A DNA stretch of 64,000 nucleotides, taken from Pedobacter chinensis (GTDB lineage: Bacteria > Bacteroidota > Bacteroidia > Sphingobacteriales > Sphingobacteriaceae). Every line of letters starts with the position of its first letter. The stretch's first letter is position 1. The notes beneath the pieces are model-generated. The model was not told the DNA's origin. It made no database searches and saw nothing but the letters and a program-made list of their open reading frames with translations. This document shows, in pieces, positions 8,501 to 16,372 of this stretch. The translations under genes and the position numbers were made by a program. Location of the stretch: assembly GCF_003339865.1 (NCBI RefSeq), contig NZ_QPKV01000001.1, positions 62,001 to 126,000 on the forward strand, in the 5' to 3' direction.

Positions 8501-11269
8501 CTTTACATAAATGGTTTGGTTAGCAATTAAATCTGCAATTGTATAATTTAATGAGGTAGAAAAAGTAACATTATCTTTTGAAATTGAATAGGGTGCTGTT
8601 GTAGTTACAGTTGTGGCATTAATTAAATTTCCGGCAGATAAAATGTAGCTTTTTGATACTGAGGTAGTATTAATGGCCTGATTGCCAAAAGCCAGGGTTT
8701 TAGGCGTTGTTGCCAAATATGGGCCTGTCATTGATGTAGGCTCGGTAACCGTAGAGTTTTGTGGATTGGCAACTTTGGCCACAAAATCAAATGAATTATC
8801 ATCGCTGTCGTAACCGTTTCCATCAAATTCTTCTGTCCCGCCAGCGCCTAAGGTTGTTGCATCAGAAGTTGCACTTGCTTTACGTTCAACTGAAAATGTT
8901 GCAGTTGGCACAGGAGCAGGACCAGAGCCTTCAAACCCAACAGCTGTGGTTCCATAACCCACTAAGTCAACTATTTGTGGTCCTGCAGGTAATGTTCCGG
9001 TTTGTGCGGTAGTAACATTGGCTAATAAAACTTTTCCGGCACCCGCTGCCATTGCAATTGTTCCTGTTTTATCTGGTGTTGGTAAATTAGTTGTTCCGGC
9101 AGTTCCGGCAGCCTCTTGGATCAGGTAAAAACCTTTTGGAGCAATACTTCCCGATAGTGTGGTTACCTGCCACGAAGTACCGGCAGCACTTGCATATTGA
9201 ACAGACCATCCTGTTAAATCAACAGCAGTTAAAGTTGGGTTATAAAGCTCAATAAAGTCATTTTTGTAAACAGCACCTGAGTTTCCACCACCCCCGTAAA
9301 CTTCGGAGATTACAATATGATTAGCACCCGTAGGTTCCTTTACAGCGGTGTTTTGAGGGTTTGGCGCTGTAATTACAAAATCAGTACTGTTATTGTCGGT
9401 ATCATAACCGTTACCATTAAATTCTTCTGAACCACCTGTTCCCAAAGTTGCAGCTGTTGAAGTTACACTGGCTTTTCTTTCTGCTGATGTGGTATTGGTA
9501 AGTACAGCAGTTGGTGCGGTTTCGAAACCAGTTGCAGTAGGTCCAACACCAACTTTATCTATAACAACTGTGCCTGATGGATTAGCACCGGTTAAAGCTG
9601 TAGTAGCATTACTTAAAATAACTTTAAATGCGGTACCAGCCATATTGATGGTTCCAATCGCATCGGGCGTAGGGAGGTCAACAGTTCCACCGGCGCCTGC
9701 AGCTTCCTGCACTAAGTAAAAACCTTTAGCAGGAATACTTCCTGTTAGTGGAGTTACTTGCCATGATGTTCCTGTAGCCGCGCCGTATTGAACACTCCAA
9801 CCCGTTAAATCCACGGCAGTATTTCCAGGGTTATATAACTCAATGAAGTCATTTTTGAAAGTAGCGCCAGAATTTCCACCACCACCATAAACTTCAGAAA
9901 TTACAACATGATTTGCTGTAGTGGATGGCGTGGTCCCGCTACCTGTTACCGCAATGCTTTGTGTGGTAGCGCCCAAACTCGTAATGGAAATATTATTCGA
10001 AGAATTGGTTGCAGAAGTAGGTGTAAAACGAACGTAAACAGTTTTGCTTGTAGCCAGTTCTGCAATAGAGTAGGTTACTGCGGTACTAAAAGTTATGTTA
10101 TCCTTCGAAATATAAAATGGTTCGGCAGACGTTATATTAACCTCATCAGTTAATCCCGTTGCGCTTAGGATATAAGTTTGAACAGTGGAATTTGTTCCTG
10201 TATTTTGAGTGCCAAAATCCAATGAGGTTTTATCAACAGTTAACACCGCCGATTGGCCGATACCTGTTAGCGTAACTGATGAATTTGCCGTTGTTCCGCC
10301 GCCTGAAATGGTAATTGCTCCGTTTGAAGCGCCTACAGATGTGGGTGCAAATTTAGTGTAAATGGTGTTACCTCCCGGAGAAAGTTCAGCATTGGTATAG
10401 GTTAATGAAGTTGAAAAAGTTCCACCAGATGTTTTTGAAATGGAATAGGGTGCTGTAGTTGTTAAACTAACATCATCTGTAGTCAGATTCGAAGAATTCA
10501 AAACAAATGTTTTTTCTGCCGAAGAGGTATTTGTCAACTGCGTTCCAAAATCTAAAGCATTTGGTGTGGCCGTTAAAGTTGGGCCGGTTACAGTACCTGA
10601 GGTAAAGCTTAAATTGAAATTATCAATAGCTGTGGATGCTCTATTACCACTTCCGGTTGTTGCGGTTAAAGTAACAATACGAATCCAAACTGGACCGGCC
10701 TGATTATTTAATGCACTGCCAAAATCAACATTAACAGTTGAGTTGCTAAAAATTGAATTACCGGTAGTTAAGCTTCCAGCACCTGCATTAGTAAAGCTTG
10801 TTGGAGTTGCTCCAAATCCATAATCTACGCTCCAGGTGGTTAATCTGCTAGATCCGGCATCTAAAGATTGCAGGTCGAAACTGAGTTTGAAACCAGTTTT
10901 GGCTGTGGTGTTGTCGATTTGAAATACAAATGCAGCACCGGGGTCACCAATAGCAGCTGTTTGCCTTACACCTAGCGCTCGATCAGTCGAGGCATTTTGA
11001 GTGGCCGTTGTGGCTGCAGCACCAGCAGTAGCGGATGCGAAATTTTTAAATGCTCCTGTCGTGTTATTCCAGACTGTTGCTGCTGTAGTTAATGCAGCTG
11101 TAGCGCCTAAAGCATTTGCATCTGCTCCGGTTCTAACCGTAAAACCCGCTGGTAATCCAGTTCCAATCCCATCAAAATTCTCAACATATGGAGATGTTGT
11201 TAATGTTACCTGGGCGAAAACTGGAAATGAGACCAGAAGAATTAAAATGAGAAGTAAGGGTCTTTTCAT
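5516..11269 (-). CDS. Giant T9SS-exported multidomain protein with lamin-tail and endonuclease/exonuclease/phosphatase domains
   Basis: Secreted 1917-residue protein, probably an extracellular nuclease or phosphoesterase. Signal peptide about 1-20. Tandem beta-sandwich repeats of the LDFGTQ / LTFSTSLTYT type fill about 230-440. Two near-identical lamin tail domains start near 450 and 650 (NHVVISEVYGGGGNSG and NHIVISEVYGGGGNSG). A choice-of-anchor/MAM-like domain lies near 960-1110. The EEP domain begins near 1250 (VNWNIEWFG), with GDFND near 1446 and TTDHYP near 1538 as catalytic motifs. Ig/PKD-like modules follow and a CHU_C-type sorting domain occupies about 1830-1917 (ITPNGDGYNDKF). The nuclease activity is inferred from motifs. 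It is co-transcribed with porP/sprF. Confidence 0.9.
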   Translation of the reverse strand: MKRPLLLILILLVSFPVFAQVTLTTSPYVENFDGIGTGLPAGFTVRTGADANALGATAALTTAATVWNNTTGAFKNFASATAGAAATTATQNASTDRALGVRQTAAIGDPGAAFVFQIDNTTAKTGFKLSFDLQSLDAGSSRLTTWSVDYGFGATPTSFTNAGAGSLTTGNSIFSNSTVNVDFGSALNNQAGPVWIRIVTLTATTGSGNRASTAIDNFNLSFTSGTVTGPTLTATPNALDFGTQLTNTSSAEKTFVLNSSNLTTDDVSLTTTAPYSISKTSGGTFSTSLTYTNAELSPGGNTIYTKFAPTSVGASNGAITISGGGTTANSSVTLTGIGQSAVLTVDKTSLDFGTQNTGTNSTVQTYILSATGLTDEVNITSAEPFYISKDNITFSTAVTYSIAELATSKTVYVRFTPTSATNSSNNISITSLGATTQSIAVTGSGTTPSTTANHVVISEVYGGGGNSGATFKNDFIELYNPGNTAVDLTGWSVQYGAATGTSWQVTPLTGSIPAKGFYLVQEAAGAGGTVDLPTPDAIGTINMAGTAFKVILSNATTALTGANPSGTVVIDKVGVGPTATGFETAPTAVLTNTTSAERKASVTSTAATLGTGGSEEFNGNGYDTDNNSTDFVITAPNPQNTAVKEPTGANHIVISEVYGGGGNSGAVYKNDFIELYNPTLTAVDLTGWSVQYASAAGTSWQVTTLSGSIAPKGFYLIQEAAGTAGTTNLPTPDKTGTIAMAAGAGKVLLANVTTAQTGTLPAGPQIVDLVGYGTTAVGFEGSGPAPVPTATFSVERKASATSDATTLGAGGTEEFDGNGYDSDDNSFDFVAKVANPQNSTVTEPTSMTGPYLATTPKTLAFGNQAINTTSVSKSYILSAGNLINATTVTTTAPYSISKDNVTFSTSLNYTIADLIANQTIYVKFSPTTTGNSTGAILHSSAGAPTVTLALTGPGIDPNQTAFNFENCTTVGSSALSDGFYQYSVTGPQTWGCTTTFGHDASDPTGAASLGNALQINGYSGGNVQNEDWLISPALNISSFNYAILSFWTRSAFAGDKLQLKVSSNYSGTGDPALATWTSLDGKFPETGSDRWIKSDNIDLSAYKGSPVYVAIVYNSTTSSASRWTVDDFAVTNSSTPPAVDITTSTTSLNFGFQAPGTTSAENTFVFSAGNLTGDVTLTAPANFSISKTTGGSFGQSVTYAKADINNTSPTVYAKFSPTVANTNYIGNLSITSSGSANKTISFIGNTFDTANSLEVVNWNIEWFGSPAQAPTNDALQAANVRTIVNNLNADVYGFAEVVDTTLFRNTVLPAGYNVLFSEFGSYADDKADADYPLAQKLAFMYRTDQIKPISTLGVLRDTYDPAVASTSADGTPYKNWSSGRFPYMMQAQIKINNKLDTVYFIEIHAKANTGTTADQIDSYNRRKGGNKQLKDWIDSNLAGKKVIILGDFNDVLDPDKTIAPMPAGTGTSYSDFTQDVANYFPITLPLSLAGKQSTTGFNTVIDNVIISKDLNKNYIPASAEVMDAVKNLVTNYSSTTTDHYPIKSRYLFGNGVPTMDEIADQNVCYSSANQTIAVTGISAGPETTQTITLSVSSDHANLFDVLSIAANGTDKGTITYHLKNNVSGVANITVTAMDNGGTDFGGIDKITKTFKLTVTATATGTIAGTTAVCLNGTAPTITFNGTNGIAPYTFTYNINGGTNQTITTDGTSSSVTITAPTNVAGIFAYNLVNVKDANCGQAQTGTATITVNPLPVVIINSNKGTSISKGDAILLTASGGNQYSWTGAEIISGQNAAAVTIRPKQSGTYKVVVTNANGCTSEQSITITVMDDYKLEASTVITPNGDGYNDKFIVKNIDYYPNNTLKIFDKAGRILYTKKTYTNDWDGTVNGSPLAEGTYYYIIDLGNGIGTFKGYINIIRD

Positions 11270-11288
11270 ATAGTTGTTTTGTTTACAA

Positions 11289-11296
11289 CAAATGTA
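11289..11296 (-). promoter_or_regulatory. Bacteroidota -7 box for the T9SS cargo-porP operon
   Basis: Minus-strand TACATTTG matches TAnnTTTG and lies about 20 bp from the start codon, implying a leader of roughly 14 nt. No clear TTG -33 element is found at the expected distance, so this is a partial match. Confidence 0.45.
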
Positions 11297-11417
11297 TATG
11301 CAAAAGCCTTATTGTCAGATTAATTTAATGTTAATTCAATCAATTGTGGAAAAATAAATATGGTGACAGATAATTTTTGAATCTAAAGTTCGTTCTGTTG
11401 GAGTTTTTAGGCTAATG

Positions 11418-12038
11418 CTATAAGAAATCTTCGATATTGCCTTTACCTTCACGAATAACTTCAAATTCTCCGTTTGTGCAGTCGATAACTGTTGATGCTT
11501 CATTATCGCCATAGCCTCCATCAATGACTAAGTCAACCAGATTTTCATATTTTTCATGAATCAATTCCGGATCAGTGGAGTATTCAATAACATCATCATC
11601 ATCTTTTATGGAAGTGGAAAGAATCGGATTATCCAATTCCTTAACAATACACCGGGCAATGTTATTATCCGGAACACGAATACCTACAGTTTTTTTATTT
11701 GAACTCAGTAGTTTAGGTACGTTATTGTTGGCGTTGAAAATAAATGTGAAAGGACCAGGCAAAGCTTTTTTCAAAACCCTGAATGTAGTGTTGTCAATCG
11801 GTTTTATATAATCTGAAATGTGTTTAAGATCATGGCAGATGAATGAAAAATTCGCCTTCTCTGGTTTTATACCCCTTATTCTGCAAATTTTTTCGATGGC
11901 TTTCGGGTTAGTGATGTCACAACCCAGACCATAAATAGTATCAGTAGGATAGATGATTAAGCCACCTTTTTTAAGCACTTCAACAACTTGTTCAATTGCT
12001 TTTTCATTAGGGTTCTCCGGATAAATCTTAATTAGCAT
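11418..12038 (-). CDS. L-threonylcarbamoyladenylate synthase family protein (Sua5/YciO/YrdC)
   Basis: The family makes threonylcarbamoyl-AMP for the t6A37 tRNA modification. The 206-residue protein has only the YrdC domain. Visible landmarks are the ATP/threonine pocket IIYPTDTIYGLGCD (about 28-41), the KKALPGPFTFIF loop, and VGIRVPDN. The YciO subgroup has similar features, so whether it is the t6A enzyme or a YciO paralogue is not settled. It is isolated, with a decayed toxin-antitoxin locus upstream. Confidence 0.85.
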   Translation of the reverse strand: MLIKIYPENPNEKAIEQVVEVLKKGGLIIYPTDTIYGLGCDITNPKAIEKICRIRGIKPEKANFSFICHDLKHISDYIKPIDNTTFRVLKKALPGPFTFIFNANNNVPKLLSSNKKTVGIRVPDNNIARCIVKELDNPILSTSIKDDDDVIEYSTDPELIHEKYENLVDLVIDGGYGDNEASTVIDCTNGEFEVIREGKGNIEDFL

Positions 12039-12163
12039 AGCGTAAAAATAACAATTTAATGTGTTGGTTGTTTAAAGATTTATTGGTTACAAAGATTTTT
12101 ATGATGTACAAATTGTTATACATAGTATTTATTATCCTTAATTTTGAGGAATATTAAACTTAC

Positions 12164-12414
12164 TTGGAAATCACTAATGATGCATCATTCAGGCAAAACC
12201 TAAATCTTATTTAGATGAAGTTTTTCTAATCACTCCTTTGTTTGTTACCAGAGCAAAAGGAGGAGGATATTGTGGTTCTGTCTAAGCAGATTACGATAGC
12301 ATGCAAGAAACTTTTTATTTATTAAAAAGTCCAAAAAATGCACTTAGATTTGAACAAGAATTAAAAGATTATAAAAAAATAGCAAAGGAGCAAGACTTGA
12401 CTGATCATGAATAA
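12164..12414 (+). pseudogene. Decayed yefM/phd-family antitoxin
   Basis: Remnant of a type II antitoxin. Conceptual translation across frames gives LEITNDASFRQNL, SYLDEV, PLFVTRAKG, DIVVLSK and then YDSMQETFYLLKSPKNAL, all matching the YefM/Phd layout (DNA-binding N-terminus then toxin-wrapping helix). Three single-base indels explain the breaks: a lost A near 12203, an extra G near 12262 and a lost G near 12287. The only possible first codon is TTG. The 3' end overlaps the toxin remnant by 8 bp, as in intact yefM-yoeB pairs. Confidence 0.8.
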
Positions 12415-12655
12415 GTTATTTCTTGATGTGGCCTGGGAGACGATCTCTATTAGCAATCTGTTGATGAATCGATTCTCAGGCAAATAAATACTTTGATAAA
12501 AGAAATTGAGTATACTCCTGAAGAAATAGAAGCCCCGGGCCGCTAAACATCAATATTTGGATAGTGGTCCGGGAGAATTAATTTAGAACATAGAATTGGT
12601 ATATAAAGTAGAAAATAACAAAGTTGTTATTCTACAATGTAGATACTACATATAA
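12407..12655 (+). pseudogene. Decayed yoeB-family mRNA interferase toxin
   Basis: Begins with MNKLFLDVAWE, then continues in a shifted frame as QSVDESILRQINTLIKEIEY, and after another shift ends ELVYKVENNKVVILQCRYYI. These are the start, middle and C-terminal His/Tyr-type tail of YoeB toxins. Damage consists of a one-base loss just after AWE, a TAG where a conserved Trp is expected, a second frameshift near 12540, and a further in-frame TAG about 15 codons from the end. The locus cannot make an active toxin. Confidence 0.82.
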
Positions 12656-12666
12656 TTTAACAAAAC

Positions 12667-14328
12667 ATGAGAAAAGCTTTCATCGCGATTGCCGCATTTT
12701 TAGTTGCCCTAACCATTATGCTGGGCCTGTACCATCCCTTTCTATGGTGGACTTTCATCTTCACGGGTCCGTTTGTAATACTAGGCATTTATGATTTATA
12801 TCAACCGAAACATAGCATAGTGAGGAATTATCCTGTTTTTGGCAGGTTAAGATATTTCATGGAAGAATTAAGGCCAAAAGTTTATCAATACTTTGTAGAA
12901 AGCGATACGAACGGTACGCCGTATAGCAGATTGAACCGATCTTTAATTTATCAACGTGCAAAAAAAGATAACGATACCATTCCTTTTGGTACACAGCTTA
13001 ATGTTTATGATAACGGTTATGAATGGTTAAGTCATAGCATAGCGGCCATTTCACACCATGAATTAAATTCCTATCCCCGGGTTTTGGTTGGCGGTCCGGA
13101 TTGTAAAAAGCCATATTCAGCAAGTATTTATAATATATCGGCGATGAGTTTCGGCTCACTCAGTCAGAATGCAATTCTGGCCTTAAATGGTGGTGCTAAA
13201 CTGGGCAACTTTGCGCACAATACCGGCGAAGGTGGAATAAGTGATTATCACCGTCAACCTGGTGGGGATTTAATCTGGCAGATTGGTACTGGTTATTTTG
13301 GTTGCCGGAACGATGATGGGACATTTAACTACGATGCTTATGCAGAGCGGGCTAAAACTGATCAGGTAAAAATGATCGAAATAAAGCTATCTCAGGGTGC
13401 TAAACCTGGTCATGGCGGTATGTTGCCTGCAAAAAAAGTAACGGCAGAAGTGGCCCGAATCCGTTTGGTTCCTGAAGGTAGGGATGTTTTATCACCTCCT
13501 GCACATTCTGCATTTAGTACACCAATTGAATTATTGCAGTTTGTGAAAAAGTTAAGAGATCTTTCTGGTGGAAAACCTGTTGGCTTTAAATTATGTATTG
13601 GTCGTAAGAGTGAATTTTATGCCATTTGCAAAGCAATGATAGAAACGGGTATTTCCCCTGATTTTATTACCGTAGATGGAGGAGAGGGTGGAACAGGTGC
13701 AGCACCCCAGGAGTTTTCAAATTCAGTGGGTATGCCATTGCGTGAGGGGGTTGCTTTTGTTTATGATGTATTGAATGGCTTTGACCTTAAAAAACACATC
13801 AAAATTATCGCATCAGGAAAAGTATCAACCGGATTTGATTTGGTAAAAAATATTGCTTTGGGTGCAGATATGTGTAATGCCGCCCGCGGAATGATGTTTG
13901 CCTTAGGCTGTATTCAGGCTTTGGAATGCAATAGCAATACCTGTCCGACTGGTGTGGCCACCCAAGATCAAAGCCTGATGAAAGGTTTAGTAGTCGAAGA
14001 CAAAACGGTTAGGGTTAAAAATTTTCATAATTTAACGGTTGCCAGCGCAGTAGAGTTGTTAGGTGCTGCGGGACTTCGGGAGCCTGCTCAACTTAGCCGG
14101 GCATATATTAACAGAAGGGTTAGCCCGAGCTTAATGCAATCGTATTTAGAGAGTTTTCCATATATTCCGGCAGGTAGCTTATTGCAAACGCCATATCCAA
14201 CCCGTTTTGAGTTGGGAATGGCTTTAAGTACTTCGCAAAGTTTTGCACCAACTGATTATAAAGTTTCTGCTGTTGATTATGCTCATGCGAATTCATACCA
14301 TGATACCATGCCTAATGAGGGACATTAA
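12667..14328 (+). CDS. FMN-binding glutamate synthase family protein
   Basis: Homologue of the FMN/Fe-S synthase domain of glutamate synthase (GltB), standing alone without glutaminase domain or small subunit. Of 553 residues, the first ~50 form membrane-spanning helices (FIAIAAFLVALTIMLGLY). The barrel follows, with the glycine-rich TVDGGEGGTGAAPQEF segment, the IIASGKVSTGFDL phosphate-binding region, and a cysteine cluster ALECNSNTCPTGVATQD for an iron-sulfur centre. Membrane-anchored stand-alone versions are common in bacteria, but their reaction and electron donor are not established. It begins 12 bp after the yoeB remnant. Confidence 0.88.
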   Translation: MRKAFIAIAAFLVALTIMLGLYHPFLWWTFIFTGPFVILGIYDLYQPKHSIVRNYPVFGRLRYFMEELRPKVYQYFVESDTNGTPYSRLNRSLIYQRAKKDNDTIPFGTQLNVYDNGYEWLSHSIAAISHHELNSYPRVLVGGPDCKKPYSASIYNISAMSFGSLSQNAILALNGGAKLGNFAHNTGEGGISDYHRQPGGDLIWQIGTGYFGCRNDDGTFNYDAYAERAKTDQVKMIEIKLSQGAKPGHGGMLPAKKVTAEVARIRLVPEGRDVLSPPAHSAFSTPIELLQFVKKLRDLSGGKPVGFKLCIGRKSEFYAICKAMIETGISPDFITVDGGEGGTGAAPQEFSNSVGMPLREGVAFVYDVLNGFDLKKHIKIIASGKVSTGFDLVKNIALGADMCNAARGMMFALGCIQALECNSNTCPTGVATQDQSLMKGLVVEDKTVRVKNFHNLTVASAVELLGAAGLREPAQLSRAYINRRVSPSLMQSYLESFPYIPAGSLLQTPYPTRFELGMALSTSQSFAPTDYKVSAVDYAHANSYHDTMPNEGH

Positions 14329-14341
14329 CTTTTTAGGTTTG

Positions 14342-14559
14342 GATCAGGGTTTACTTCGTAGCTGCTTCACGGTCTTTACTGCGTTCAGAAAGGAGAGCAT
14401 GTGGATGTGCCTGTCATTCTGAGGTATGAAGAATCCGCACCCGATGAAACACTAAACTTTAATAACACCAATAACAATTCAGCAGTAAACCAGGTACAAT
14501 GCCAGTAGATCAAGGATTTACTTCGTAGTTGCTTCGCGGTCTTCACTGTGTTCAGAAAG
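14342..14559. repeat. Two direct copies of a dispersed GCTTCGCGGTC..ACTGCGTTCAG repeat
   Basis: This lies in the 421-bp gap between convergent genes. A ~51-bp segment at 14342-14392 recurs at 14508-14559 with a handful of substitutions. The core (TTCACTGCGTTCAGAATGAC) is also present near 23725-23750 and, degraded, near 48190, so it is a genome-dispersed family. No coding capacity is visible. Confidence 0.7.
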
Positions 14560-14603
14560 ACAATTGGAAACTCTTGCCCAATGATTATTAAAAAAGAAAA
14601 ACC

Positions 14604-14648
14604 AGCATTCATTGTCTTGAGCTCCAGAACAATGAATGCTAGTTTTTT
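14604..14648. terminator. Bidirectional terminator between convergent genes
   Basis: A 12-bp perfect stem (AGCATTCATTGT and complement) is flanked by an A-rich run on the left and a T run on the right. It can therefore terminate both the glutamate-synthase-like gene and asnS, which converge here. Confidence 0.8.
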
Positions 14649-14712
14649 CACTATAAAAAGGCCTTTAATAGACCATGCTGATAATAATAACGGTTCTTAG
14701 CAGGTGGTTTTT

Positions 14713-14747
14713 ACAACCTTCTGCCTTCAACCTCAAACCTTCTACCT
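14713..14747. repeat. Heptamer array (5 units) next to the asnS stop
   Basis: Five consecutive 7-bp units of form NNNNCCT (for example TCAACCT and TCTACCT) end 2 bp from the asnS stop codon. Only the third-position CCT end is strictly kept. A weak AGGTGGT on the left could be a vestigial complementary arm. Confidence 0.65.
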
Positions 14748-14749
14748 TT

Positions 14750-16198
14750 CTAAAACTCTGCGTTTTTAGGGAAACGAGGAAATGCAATTACATCACGGAT
14801 GTTTGTCATGCCGGTAACGAATAATACTAAGCGTTCAAAGCCCAAGCCAAAACCTGCGTGTGGTGCAGAACCGAAACGACGGGTATCTAAATACCACCAA
14901 AGTTCATCTTGTGGAATATTCATGTCTTCCATCCGTTTGGTTAAACGATCAAGGCGTTCTTCACGTTGAGAACCACCAATCATTTCGCCAATGCCTGGAA
15001 ATAAAATATCCATTGCCGCAACGGTTTGTCTGCCTTCAGCATCAGGTTCGTTTTGGCGCATGTAGAAAGATTTGATATCAGCTGGGTAATCAGTTAAAAT
15101 AACAGGTTTTTTAAAATGCTTTTCTACCAAATATCTTTCGTGTTCACTTTGTAAATCAGCACCCCACTCATCAATTAAATATTTAAATTGTTTTTTTTGA
15201 TTTGGTTTTGAAGACTTTAAAATTCTGATCGCCTCAGTGTAAGTTAAACGCTCAAAATCGTTAGCTAAGCAAAAATCTAATTTTTCTAGTAAACCTAATT
15301 CACTGCGCTCGTTTTGAGGCTTTTGTTTATCCTCTTCAGCCAAACGTGTATTTAAGAATTCTAATTCCTCTTTGCAGTGATCTAAAGCATATTTAATCAC
15401 ATACTTCATCATGTCTTCTGCAAGTTGCATGTTATCTTCTAAATCTGCAAAAGCAACCTCTGGTTCAATCATCCAAAACTCAGCCAGGTGGCGGGTGGTA
15501 TTTGAATTTTCAGCCCTGAAAGTTGGACCGAAAGTATAAATTTTACCGAAAGCCATTGCAGCTAATTCACCTTCCAGTTGACCTGAAACCGTTAAATTTG
15601 TAGCACGGGCAAAGAAATCCTGTGAAAAATCTACTTTGCCATCATCGGTACGTGGTGTGTGATCAAAATCCAATGTGGTTACTTTAAACATCTCTCCGGC
15701 TCCTTCAGCATCGCTGGCTGTAATTACCGGAGTGTGCATATATACAAAACCACGTTCGTTATAAAACTGATGAATGGCAAAAGCCAATGCATGACGAACC
15801 TTGAAAACAGCATTGAAAGTATTGGTGCGGAAACGCAAGTGAGCAATTTCACGTAAAAATTCGAGGCTATGCTTTTTAGGTTGTAAAGGAAATTTTTCAG
15901 GATCGCTATCGCCTAAAATTTCAACGTTTGTGGCTTTAATCTCTACTGTTTGGCCTTTTCCTAACGATTCTACCAGTTTACCAGTAGCAGAAATGGCCGC
16001 ACCAGTGGTTATTCTTTTTAACAGCTCATCGGGTAAATTATTAAAATCGATAACTATCTGGATATTGCCCATGCAACTTCCATCATTTAAAGCGATAAAC
16101 TGATTATTACGGAAAGTTCTAACCCATCCCATAACCGTTACTTCTGTGTCAAATGCTGTCGACTTTAATAAATCCTTAATTTGCTGTCTTTTAATCAT
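14750..16198 (-). CDS. asnS: Asparaginyl-tRNA synthetase
   Basis: Class II aminoacyl-tRNA synthetase charging tRNA-Asn, 482 residues, normal length. An OB-fold anticodon-binding domain comes first ([13 protein letters not shown]). The catalytic core then shows motif 1 around [18 protein letters not shown], motif 2 [21 protein letters not shown] shortened to [14 protein letters not shown], and motif 3 [12 protein letters not shown] near the C-terminus. The AsnS assignment rather than AspS rests on the overall ending and the THLAEFWM-type motif 2. A minus-strand TAAATTTG lies about 20 bp upstream of the start. It is a single gene. Confidence 0.96.
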   Translation of the reverse strand: MIKRQQIKDLLKSTAFDTEVTVMGWVRTFRNNQFIALNDGSCMGNIQIVIDFNNLPDELLKRITTGAAISATGKLVESLGKGQTVEIKATNVEILGDSDPEKFPLQPKKHSLEFLREIAHLRFRTNTFNAVFKVRHALAFAIHQFYNERGFVYMHTPVITASDAEGAGEMFKVTTLDFDHTPRTDDGKVDFSQDFFARATNLTVSGQLEGELAAMAFGKIYTFGPTFRAENSNTTRHLAEFWMIEPEVAFADLEDNMQLAEDMMKYVIKYALDHCKEELEFLNTRLAEEDKQKPQNERSELGLLEKLDFCLANDFERLTYTEAIRILKSSKPNQKKQFKYLIDEWGADLQSEHERYLVEKHFKKPVILTDYPADIKSFYMRQNEPDAEGRQTVAAMDILFPGIGEMIGGSQREERLDRLTKRMEDMNIPQDELWWYLDTRRFGSAPHAGFGLGFERLVLFVTGMTNIRDVIAFPRFPKNAEF

Positions 16199-16218
16199 AT
16201 TCTTATTTGTAAAAGCCG

Positions 16219-16226
16219 CAAATTTA
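16219..16226 (-). promoter_or_regulatory. -7 box for asnS
   Basis: Minus-strand TAAATTTG fits TAnnTTTG and would place the RNA start about 15 nt before the asnS ATG. No -33 TTG is recognised at 17-23 bp. Confidence 0.4.
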
Positions 16227-16242
16227 GAAAAAAAAACTGTAT

Positions 16243-16372
16243 CAGTTAGTAGTTTTAAATTGTCAGTTTACAGTTCTGTGCTTTAGCCCCCGCAGATCTT
16301 AAAACCTATGAGCGTTTTTGATGCTAACCGCCAACTGCGATCTGCCTACTGAAAACTGAAAACTGCCTACTG
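16243..16372. repeat. Two-armed heptamer array overlapping the transglutaminase stop
   Basis: Left arm 16243-16277 has five 7-bp units related to CAGTTNN. Right arm 16331-16372 has six units of form NNNNCTG, mostly NNAACTG or NCTACTG, which is the reverse complement of the left-arm motif. A 53-bp core separates them. The last right-arm unit contains the transglutaminase stop codon, and the adjoining CAG/CAA-rich codons give that protein its polyglutamine tail. Confidence 0.75.

Noticed and set aside
11001..11273. 90-codon Ala/Val-rich frame opposite the T9SS cargo signal region
   Set aside because: Antisense shadow created by the Thr/Ala/Asn-rich codons of the giant gene.
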